NCBI GenBank assembly: GCA_007123195.1
Contig: SKLO01000148.1
Span: forward strand, 1-14,762
Direction of reading: 5' to 3'
Length of the DNA stretch: 14,762 bases
DNA from: Verrucomicrobiales bacterium
GTDB taxonomy: Bacteria > Verrucomicrobiota > Verrucomicrobiia > Verrucomicrobiales > SKLO01
The position numbers and the translations under genes were made by a program. Position 1 is the first letter of the stretch; each line of letters begins with the position of its first letter. Positions 6,736-12,563 of this stretch are shown one piece after another. The notes beneath the pieces were generated by a model, which was given only the letters and a program-made list of their open reading frames with translations, did no database searches and was not told the DNA's origin.

Positions 6736-8427
6736 ATGGCGGACTCCCGGGAAGGCATGGACTACGACGTGGTCGTGGTCGGCGGAGCGTTCTCCGGTGC
6801 CAGCGCCGCCCTCCTGATCAAGCGCGCCCGGCCGTCGTGCCGGGTGTTGATTGTCGAACGCAGCGAGGTGTTCGACCGCAAGGTCGGCGAATCGACCTCG
6901 GAGGTGGCGGGTTGTTTCCTCACCCGCGTGCTCGGCCTGGGGTCGTACCTCGGCCGCGAGCACATCGTCAAGCATGGCCTGCGCATGTGGTTCACCGACC
7001 ACCCCGACCGGCCGCTCGACGAGTGCAGCGAGATCGGGCCCCACAGCCAGGTGCGGCTGCCGACCTACCAGGTCGACCGCGCACGGCTCGACGAGCACCT
7101 GCTGGCGACGGCGGTGCAGGAGGGCTGCGAGTTGTGGCGCCCGGCGGTGGTGCGCGACGGCCGCGAGCGCTCCGCCGACGGCGGAGCGGCGGGGGAGGGG
7201 GGGGGCGCCGAACGGCACCAGCTGCTGGTGCAATGTCAGGGCGAGGAGCGGCGCGTGCGCTACCGCTGGCTGGTCGACGCCTCGGGCCGCGCGGCCTGGC
7301 TGGGGCGCCGCCACGGCGACCTGCAGGTGCTCGACCGCGAGCCGACCAAATCAATGTGGGGCCGGTTCCGCGGCGTGGCCGACCTCGACGGCGCGGAGTT
7401 GAGGCAACGCCATCCGGCCTGGGCGTCACGGGTGTTCTGCTCGCGCTCGGCCGCCACCAACCACCTCACCGGGCGCGGCTGGTGGTGCTGGATCATCCCG
7501 TTGCAGGACGGCGACTTCAGCCTCGGCCTGACCTATGACCCCCGCCTGTTCACCCCGCCGGAAGGCGGTTCCATCGGCGAGCGTCTTTTGAAGCATGTCA
7601 GGGCGAACCCGGTCGGGCGCGAATTGTTCGCCCGCGCCGAGGTGGTCGGGCGCGACACCCGGGCCTACGGCCAGCTGGCCTACAAGGTCAACCGGGTGGC
7701 AGGTCCCGGTTGGGTGATCGTCGGCGACGCCGCCGGATTCATGGACCCGCTCTACAGCCAGGGCCTTGATTACTGCGCCCACACCGTCGTCCAGGCCTCG
7801 AAGGTGGTGTTGTCAGGATTGGAGGCGGGCGACGAGGGAGCCCGCGAGGGGATCGAGCGCTACAACTTCGAGTTCAACACCAGCTTCGACCGCTGGTTCG
7901 ACGCCCTCTACGCCGGCAAATACCGCTACCTCGGCGACGCCGAACTGATGTGGGCGGCGTTCCAACTCGACCTCGGCGCCTATTTCCTCGGGCCGGTCAA
8001 GTTTGTCTACGGCGACACCATGGCGCAGTTCGCCCGCATGCCCTACGACGGCCGGGTCGGCGGCTGGGTCGCCAGGCTCATGGGCTTCTACAACCAGCGG
8101 CTCGGCCTGATCGCCGACAAGCGCTGGCACGCGGGCCGCTACGGCCGCTGGAACCACGGCCGCTGCCTGTTGATCCGCGGCGGATTCGCGCCGGTGCCGC
8201 GGACCGCCGGCAAGTTTTTCCTCCGCGGCCTGTGGCGCTGGGGCCTGGCGGAGTTGTCGGCGTTGCGACTTCGGCGACCGCCAACAACAGGGTTGGAACC
8301 GGCTGTGCCGATGGCGGATCGGCCCGCCGAACCGCCCGTGGCCAAAGTCGCCGCGGCCGGTGCCGCGCCCAGCCAAACCGTCGCTTCCATGGGTGCCGAC
8401 GACGGCCATCTCCAGGCGCGGCGTTGA
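6736..8427 (+). CDS. Flavin-dependent halogenase-like FAD monooxygenase
   Basis: A 563-residue FAD-binding oxidoreductase of the tryptophan-halogenase / PHBH-like superfamily. The FAD fold shows as VVVVGGAFSGASAALL (GGAFSG at 16-21), the KVGESTSE segment (49-56) and VGDAAGFMDPLYSQG (329-343). The WxWxIP halogenase signature is present at 250-255 (WCWIIP). K79 in HIVKHGLRMWF falls where halogenases carry their catalytic lysine. The N-terminal half therefore supports a FADH2-dependent halogenase; substrate and actual halogenation are unknown. A flavin reductase partner would be needed and none is in the window. Starts at 6736 and 6757 are both possible; neither has a well-spaced Shine-Dalgarno site. 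Residues around 145-157 are a Gly/Ala-rich insert over a hairpin and G tract. The last ~45 residues look disordered. It lies 92 bases after pyrE and 41 before a LysR gene. A related non-halogenating reductase (geranylgeranyl-reductase-like) is the main alternative. Confidence 0.8.
   Translation: MADSREGMDYDVVVVGGAFSGASAALLIKRARPSCRVLIVERSEVFDRKVGESTSEVAGCFLTRVLGLGSYLGREHIVKHGLRMWFTDHPDRPLDECSEIGPHSQVRLPTYQVDRARLDEHLLATAVQEGCELWRPAVVRDGRERSADGGAAGEGGGAERHQLLVQCQGEERRVRYRWLVDASGRAAWLGRRHGDLQVLDREPTKSMWGRFRGVADLDGAELRQRHPAWASRVFCSRSAATNHLTGRGWWCWIIPLQDGDFSLGLTYDPRLFTPPEGGSIGERLLKHVRANPVGRELFARAEVVGRDTRAYGQLAYKVNRVAGPGWVIVGDAAGFMDPLYSQGLDYCAHTVVQASKVVLSGLEAGDEGAREGIERYNFEFNTSFDRWFDALYAGKYRYLGDAELMWAAFQLDLGAYFLGPVKFVYGDTMAQFARMPYDGRVGGWVARLMGFYNQRLGLIADKRWHAGRYGRWNHGRCLLIRGGFAPVPRTAGKFFLRGLWRWGLAELSALRLRRPPTTGLEPAVPMADRPAEPPVAKVAAAGAAPSQTVASMGADDGHLQARR
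7168..7205 (+). repeat. Perfect 9-bp hairpin followed by a G tract inside the halogenase gene
   Basis: CGCTCCGCC (7168-7176) pairs perfectly with GGCGGAGCG (7180-7188) around a GAC loop. It is followed by five Gs (7191-7195), an A and nine Gs (7197-7205). The stretch encodes a Gly/Ala-rich linker. A nine-G homopolymer is a known kind of site for replication or transcription slippage. Confidence 0.7.
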
Positions 8428-8468
8428 CAGCGACCCGCCGGGCCGCAACGGTGGCCATCATCCCCCAC

Positions 8469-9422
8469 ATGGACCTGCGCCACCTGCGTTACTTCCGCGC
8501 CGTCGCCGAGGACTTGAGCTACTCGAAGGCCGCCAGGCGCCTCAACATCGCCCAGCCGGCCCTGACCCGGGCCGTGCAGGAACTGGAGGCCGAAATCGGC
8601 GCGACGCTGCTGGAGCGAAATCGCCGGATCGTCCGCCTGACCGCCGCCGGCGACCTGCTGTTGCATGACACCGCCATCCTGCTCAGCCGCCTCGACGAAA
8701 CCGTGCGGCGGGTTCGCCGGGTGGCCGCCGGGCAGATGGGTGAAGTCGGGGTCGGCTATATTGGACCACCCACAGGACGGTTTCTGGCACCACTGTTGGC
8801 CGCGTTCGGTCGCAGCCATCCCGATGTCACCGTGCAGCTCGAGGAGCGGACCCCGGAAAGGGTCTGGGAAATGGTGGCACGCGGACGGCTGTCGATGGGC
8901 CTCACGCGCCCGGTGCTCGCGGTGGCCGGTGAGGCCCTGACCCTCGAATGCGAACGGCTGCGCGAGGAGCGCTTGTGCGTCGTGATCCCGCATCACCACC
9001 CGTGGGCCGGGCGCAGTCAGGTGTCCTGGCGCGATTTGCGTCACCGCCCCCTGGTGGCACTCGACCGCCGCGAAGGCGTTGGCCTGCATGAGGCGGTGCT
9101 GCGCGGCTGCCGCAACGCCAGGATCGATCCCAGCTGGCTGCATACCCCGAGTGTCGTCGGCACGGTCCTCACCTACGTCGAGGCCGGACAAGGCATCGGC
9201 ATTACCTCTGAGAGCGTGGCTGCCCTCGATCCCGCCAACCGCCTCCGGTTCGTGCCCTTGACGCCGACCCAGCAGGTGCAGCTGGTGCTGGTGTGGCGAC
9301 GGGACGACGATGCGCCCGCTGCCGCTGCCTTGAGGAGGTTGATCCTCGAGTGGCGCGACGAAGGGCGGCTGGCCGAACCGGTGCCGGAATCGAACGGCCC
9401 CGGACCGGACCCCGGGCCATGA
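8469..9422 (+). CDS. LysR-type transcriptional regulator
   Basis: A 317-residue LysR-family DNA-binding regulator. The N-terminal winged helix-turn-helix starts MDLRHLRYFRAVAEDLSYSK, with the recognition region AARRLNIAQPALTRAVQELE (21-40) and LLERNRRIVRLTAAG closing the domain by about residue 61. A linker helix follows to about residue 90. The effector-binding, periplasmic-binding-protein-like domain begins at VGVGYIGPPTGRF. The style resembles the BenM/CatM/CbnR branch (DLRHLRYF, VGYIG), but the effector cannot be read. The open frame extends upstream to 7950. The ATG at 8469 is chosen because it gives the standard LysR N-terminus, while the upstream part is a shadow of the halogenase gene. 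It is co-directional with the halogenase, 41 bases downstream, so they may be co-transcribed. Regulation of that gene is plausible by proximity only. The tail from about 303 is Pro/Gly-rich. Confidence 0.93.
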   Translation: MDLRHLRYFRAVAEDLSYSKAARRLNIAQPALTRAVQELEAEIGATLLERNRRIVRLTAAGDLLLHDTAILLSRLDETVRRVRRVAAGQMGEVGVGYIGPPTGRFLAPLLAAFGRSHPDVTVQLEERTPERVWEMVARGRLSMGLTRPVLAVAGEALTLECERLREERLCVVIPHHHPWAGRSQVSWRDLRHRPLVALDRREGVGLHEAVLRGCRNARIDPSWLHTPSVVGTVLTYVEAGQGIGITSESVAALDPANRLRFVPLTPTQQVQLVLVWRRDDDAPAAAALRRLILEWRDEGRLAEPVPESNGPGPDPGP

Positions 9423-9504
9423 CCGTGGCGGATGCCGGGCAACTGGTCGGGCGGGGCAGGGGAGCCGCGGGAAACTTCCGGCACCACGCCGACACCGCAG
9501 ACAA

Positions 9505-9735
9505 TCAACGCATCGACCGCCGCCGGATCATGTCCATCTCGGTCCGCCTCTGGCCGCGCTGCCGGCGGGTCTGATACCCGCCCGCGCTCTCACAGCCTGT
9601 GGTCGACAGTGCCGCCAGCAAAGCGCCCGCCCCGGTCACACAGGCCAGCCAGCGGCGTCGGCTGACGGGCTGGTCGGCGGCTGGCTTGATGGCTGGCTTG
9701 ATGGCTGGTGTGGTTGCAGAAGAAGCCCCTTTCAT
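9505..9735 (-). CDS. Small putative Tat-type lipoprotein
   Basis: A 76-residue open frame, convergent with the LysR gene; family not recognised. It looks like an exported lipoprotein. After an unusual 24-residue N-terminal stretch come SRRRWLA (25-31, a twin-arginine-like motif), a hydrophobic run (ACVTGAGALLAALS) and Cys48 in STTGC. The lipobox is imperfect, with Thr rather than Leu at -3. The mature part would be only about 29 residues, strongly basic (TRRQRGQRR, IRRRSMR). GAGGG lies a few bases before the ATG, which is closer than ideal. A 12-bp tandem repeat encodes KPAI-type repeats before the signal, and no later start codon precedes the twin arginines. It could also be a chance open frame. 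The ordered n-h-c signal layout and the promoter-like AT-rich DNA upstream are the reasons to keep it. Confidence 0.5.
   Translation of the reverse strand: MKGASSATTPAIKPAIKPAADQPVSRRRWLACVTGAGALLAALSTTGCESAGGYQTRRQRGQRRTEMDMIRRRSMR
9679..9708. repeat. 12-bp tandem repeat, about 2.5 copies
   Basis: GATGGCTGGCTT is complete at 9688-9699, preceded by nine bases of the same unit (9679-9687) and followed by nine (9700-9708). On the minus strand it encodes the PAIKPAIKPA segment of the small lipoprotein. Because the unit is a multiple of three, copy-number changes would keep the frame. Confidence 0.75.
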
Positions 9736-9796
9736 AGACCCTCAGCATACGGGAGGGCAGGCCAATGTCGACCCCATCTTGCCCTGATGGCACCCG

Positions 9797-9810
9797 CCGG
9801 ACCGGTCCGG
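9797..9810. repeat. 14-bp perfect palindrome
   Basis: CCGGACCGGTCCGG is its own reverse complement. It lies between the lipoprotein start and the cassette promoter. There is no T-run beside it, so it is not a simple terminator. Function unknown; it could be an operator or a chance GC palindrome. Confidence 0.45.
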
Positions 9811-9867
9811 GGCAACCGCCACTCCCGGGTTGTGTTCAGCATAATTGGCAAATGCGGGCAACATGAC

Positions 9868-9896
9868 TTGGTTGAAATGGTTGATGTCTTTACAAT
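9868..9896 (+). promoter_or_regulatory. Candidate sigma70-type promoter for the cassette
   Basis: TTGGTT (9868-9873) and TACAAT (9891-9896) are separated by 17 bases, in an AT-rich island (about 9820-9945) that contrasts with the GC-rich surroundings. The -10 matches 5 of 6 consensus bases and the -35 only 3 of 6. Transcription would start near 9903, leaving a leader of about 215 bases before the preferred cassette B start. A second, weaker pair is TCGACC (9910-9915) with TATCTT (9933-9938), also 17 bases apart. Confidence 0.45.
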
Positions 9897-9901
9897 GTAA
9901 A
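9889..9901. promoter_or_regulatory. Candidate operator palindrome over the -10 element
   Basis: TTTACAATGTAAA is a perfect 6-1-6 inverted repeat containing the whole candidate -10 hexamer. A dimeric repressor bound here would block the promoter. GGTTGA is also repeated at 9870-9875 and 9879-9884. No regulator can be named from the sequence. Confidence 0.45.
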
Positions 9902-10117
9902 TTTTTCGCTCGACCAACACCTGATTCTTTCTTATCTTAAAGGCAGCCGTCGCGCATGTTGTTCCATCCCCAGCCACATCTTTCGCCAGCCGCCCGTCCC
10001 GTCGGGCGCCGGGCTGGTCGTCTTTGCGCGCGCGGCCAAGTCACCGGTCCCATGGGGGCCTCTTTCCGAAGTTCGACCCCCGCGGCCCGCGTCGCGATGC
10101 CTCACCCTGATCCCGGC
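9902..10117 (+). other. Leader region upstream of cassette B
   Basis: This stretch is open in the cassette B frame from ATG 9956 (weak AAAGG 12 bases before it). Its codons have a G/C third base only about two-thirds of the time, compared with about nine-tenths after 10118, and the translation has no signal-like features. It is read as untranslated leader. It contains CGCCAGCCGCCCG (9984-9996) and a 6-bp stem CGCCCG/CGGGCG (9991-9996 with 10003-10008). Confidence 0.45.
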
Positions 10118-10657
10118 ATGACGCCCCGCCACCAGACCCAGGCCGTTCCCGGCCCATCATCCCCGCCAGCCCGGCGCCACCAGCACCGGGCCCGCCGCGT
10201 CGTGCCTGCCCCCGCCGCCTTCACCCTCGCCGAGGTCACCATCGCCGTCGGCATCGCCGCTACCGTCATGATGGCCTTGCTCGCCATCCTCCCGCTCGGC
10301 CTCGACAACCTCCGCCGCTCGGCCGCACGCATGGCCGACGCCCGCATCATCCAGGCCGTCGCCGCCGACTACCAGATGCGTGACTGGAGCAAGGTCAAGC
10401 CGGCCGACGAAACGCCCATCCTGCTGGCCTTCGACGACCGCGGCACCGAGGTCAGCCACGGCAGCCGCGAGCACATCTACACCGCCCAGGTCGTGCTCGC
10501 CGACGACGCCCCCGTGCTCAGCGGCGACACCAGCGGCAACCCCTTCCTGCGGCGGCTGCGGGTCCGCATCACCGACCGCGGCGACATGGCCGACTCCTTC
10601 GCCATTCCCGCCTTCTACCGCGAGCACCACGTCATGGTGGCCAACATCGAGAAATGA
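10118..10657 (+). CDS. Verru_Chthon cassette protein B, prepilin-like
   Basis: A 179-residue minor-pseudopilin-like protein, assigned to Verru_Chthon cassette family B by its signal and size. A basic leader is followed by the class III signal AFTLAEV with Glu39 at +5, then a single hydrophobic helix (TIAVGIAATVMMALLAILPLGL) and a short globular part. Prepilin peptidase would cut between A34 and F35. The -1 residue is Ala, where Gly is usual. The ILPLGLDNLRRS stretch after the helix recalls GspI/PilV-type proteins. The ATG at 10118 is chosen on third-base composition; 10097 and 9956 are in-frame alternatives and none has a strong ribosome site. It is the first gene of a four-gene operon, and its stop overlaps the next start as ATGA. 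The cellular role of the family is not established. Confidence 0.8.
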   Translation: MTPRHQTQAVPGPSSPPARRHQHRARRVVPAPAAFTLAEVTIAVGIAATVMMALLAILPLGLDNLRRSAARMADARIIQAVAADYQMRDWSKVKPADETPILLAFDDRGTEVSHGSREHIYTAQVVLADDAPVLSGDTSGNPFLRRLRVRITDRGDMADSFAIPAFYREHHVMVANIEK

Positions 10658-11787
10658 TCCCCGTGCGCCACCATCACCCGCATTCCGGGCCGTCCCGGCC
10701 CCGCCGCCGGCGCCGCGCCTTCACCCTCGTCGAGGTCATGGTGTCGGTCACCATCCTCGCCCTGCTGATGGTGCTCATCACCAGCAGCATCGGCCGCGTC
10801 CAGTCCATCTGGGTCGACACCCGCGCCCGTGCCGAGCAGTTCCAGGAGGCTCGCGCCGCGTTCGAAACCATGGCCCGCCGCCTCGGCCAGGCCACGCTCG
10901 ACTCCTACTGGGCCTACCAAATCACCAACGGCCGGCCGACCCTCTACATCCGCGATTCAGACCTGCACTTCGTCGCCGGCCCCGCCGCCGACATCGTCAG
11001 CGCGGTCGACGCCGGTCCCGGCCAGGCGGTGTTCTTCCAATCCACCTTCGGCTTCGCCGGCAGCAAGACCGGCGGCGCCGCCAACCAGCCCACCGACCGC
11101 CTCGACGACCTGCTCAACGCCTGGGGTTATTACGTGACCTACAACAGCGACCTCGACGACCGCCCCGACTTCCTGCGCCAGGACCTCGGCCGGCATCCCG
11201 AGCGGCGGCGCTTCCGTCTGATGGAATTCCGTCAGCCGTCCGAGGACTTTCGCCTGTTCTCAAGCCAGCTGAACCTGCGCCACGCCAGCACGCCCGGCCA
11301 GGCCCACGCCTGGTTCAATGGGCCGTTCCCCGGCGGCCACAGCCATGCCGACCACACCACGCCGCTGGCCGACAACATCCTCGCCGTGTTCGTCACCCCG
11401 CGCGCACCCGACAACCTGATCGGCAACAACATCGCCTGGGACCCCGCCCCCGACTACCGCTACGACACCCGCGCCCACCAGTGGCAGGGCCTCAACAGCC
11501 AGACCGCCAAATCCCGCCACCAGCTGCCGCCCGTGCTCGACCTCACCCTCATCGCCGTCCAGGAACGCTCATGGGAACGGTTTGAGGACGCCAGGGGCGA
11601 AACCGGCGCGCGCTCGTTCGTCGACAACCTTTTCAACGGCCGTTTCGCCAACGCCGACGACTTTCAGGATGATCTCGACGAGGTCGAACAGCAACTGCTC
11701 GACTCCGGGCTGCAGCACCGCGTCTTCACCACCGCCGTGCCGCTGCGCGCCTCCAAGTGGATCACCGAACAGGAGGGCGCCCAATGA
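10654..11787 (+). CDS. Verru_Chthon cassette protein C, prepilin-like
   Basis: A 377-residue pseudopilin-like protein matching cassette family C. The leader has an arginine run (PRRRRR), then AFTLVEVMVSVTILALLMVL with cleavage after A22 and Glu27 at +5. Ala again replaces Gly at -1. The helix passes into QSIWVDTRARAEQFQEARAAFETMARRLGQATL, an arrangement typical of GspJ/PilW-like minor pseudopilins. The large C-terminal part contains VFFQSTFGF and LADNILAVFVTP, segments I associate with this family. It ends with an Asp/Glu-rich helix (DDFQDDLDEVEQQLLD) and VFTTAVPLRASKW. It starts on the ATGA overlap with B and ends on another ATGA overlap with D, which argues for co-translation. It is predicted to sit in the inner membrane with its globular part in the periplasm. 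Confidence 0.85.
   Translation: MIPVRHHHPHSGPSRPRRRRRAFTLVEVMVSVTILALLMVLITSSIGRVQSIWVDTRARAEQFQEARAAFETMARRLGQATLDSYWAYQITNGRPTLYIRDSDLHFVAGPAADIVSAVDAGPGQAVFFQSTFGFAGSKTGGAANQPTDRLDDLLNAWGYYVTYNSDLDDRPDFLRQDLGRHPERRRFRLMEFRQPSEDFRLFSSQLNLRHASTPGQAHAWFNGPFPGGHSHADHTTPLADNILAVFVTPRAPDNLIGNNIAWDPAPDYRYDTRAHQWQGLNSQTAKSRHQLPPVLDLTLIAVQERSWERFEDARGETGARSFVDNLFNGRFANADDFQDDLDEVEQQLLDSGLQHRVFTTAVPLRASKWITEQEGAQ
11771..11776 (+). promoter_or_regulatory. Ribosome binding site of cassette D
   Basis: AGGAGG lies inside the end of cassette C, 7 bases before ATG 11784. It fixes the D start there rather than at the upstream in-frame ATG 11757. Confidence 0.75.
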
Positions 11788-12512
11788 TGCCGCCACCACC
11801 TCAACCTCACATGACCGCAAAACGGGCGGTCGGCGTTGCCCCGGACCCCGCCCGCCGTCGCCCCGGCATCAACCGTGCCGCCGGACCCTCTCGCCGCCGG
11901 GGCTTTTCCCTGGTCGAACTGCTGGTTGTCATCGCCATCGTCGCCCTCATCTTCTCCCTCGTCGCCACCGGCATCACCTCCTCCCTGCAAACTCAGGCCG
12001 TCACCGCCGCCGCCGAACGCCTGCGCGCCGAGATCAACCACGCCGCCCTGCTGGCCCAGACCGACAACCGCGCGGTCGAGTTCCGTTTTTACCGCTACAG
12101 CGACCCCGCGCTGCCGGACGACAGCCCCACCTTCCGCGGCTACCAGTTGGTGGTCCTCGACCGCGTCGAGACCCAGGGCCAGACCGTCGTCCCCCATTAC
12201 GCCCCCCTCACCAGCCAGCACCGCCTCGAGGGCGGCGTGGTGCTGCTCGAGGATCCGCAGTTCTCCACCATCCTGCGCCCGCCCTACACCACGCGCGCCG
12301 CCGGCGACCCCGACTTCGGCGTGGAGTCCTACGAATACGTCAGCTTCCAGCTGCGCCCGGACGGTTCCACCACCCTGCCCAAGGACGAACCCGCGTGCCT
12401 GACATTGATTCAGGAACGGGCGCGCGTTGCCGGGCTCGCCGACGGCACCCTGCCGGACGATTACCGCAGCCTTACCGTCAACCCGTTCAACGGCCGCGTT
12501 CGCATCTACTAA
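11784..12512 (+). CDS. Verru_Chthon cassette protein D, prepilin-like
   Basis: A 242-residue pseudopilin-like protein matching cassette family D. A 40-residue basic, proline-rich leader ends in SRRRG. The canonical class III signal is G|FSLVELLVVIAIVALIFSL, with cleavage after G40 and Glu45 at +5. Unlike B and C it has the standard Gly at -1. The helix continues into AVTAAAERLRAEINHAALLAQTDNRAVEFRFY, which resembles GspH/FimT proteins. The C-terminus ends SLTVNPFNGRVRIY. ATG 11784 overlaps the C stop (ATGA) and has a perfect AGGAGG. A second ATG follows immediately at 11787. 51 bases separate it from cassette A, without an obvious ribosome site. Confidence 0.85.
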   Translation: MMPPPPQPHMTAKRAVGVAPDPARRRPGINRAAGPSRRRGFSLVELLVVIAIVALIFSLVATGITSSLQTQAVTAAAERLRAEINHAALLAQTDNRAVEFRFYRYSDPALPDDSPTFRGYQLVVLDRVETQGQTVVPHYAPLTSQHRLEGGVVLLEDPQFSTILRPPYTTRAAGDPDFGVESYEYVSFQLRPDGSTTLPKDEPACLTLIQERARVAGLADGTLPDDYRSLTVNPFNGRVRIY

Positions 12513-12563
12513 CGGCCGCCGCTGCCCCGGTTCCCCGCTCTGGTTCAAGCCAATCCACCACTC

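Noticed and set aside
7950..8468. N-terminal extension of the LysR gene up to 7950
   Set aside because: It overlaps the end of the halogenase gene in another frame; the standard LysR N-terminus starts exactly at ATG 8469.
9419..9574. 51-codon open frame starting on an ATGA overlap with the LysR stop
   Set aside because: The overlap is suggestive, but there is no Shine-Dalgarno site, no recognisable feature, an Arg-rich composition, and it runs antisense into the better-supported lipoprotein frame.
9732..9977. Minus-strand 81-codon open frame over the AT-rich island
   Set aside because: It covers the candidate promoter and palindromes, has no signal or domain, and looks like translated non-coding DNA.
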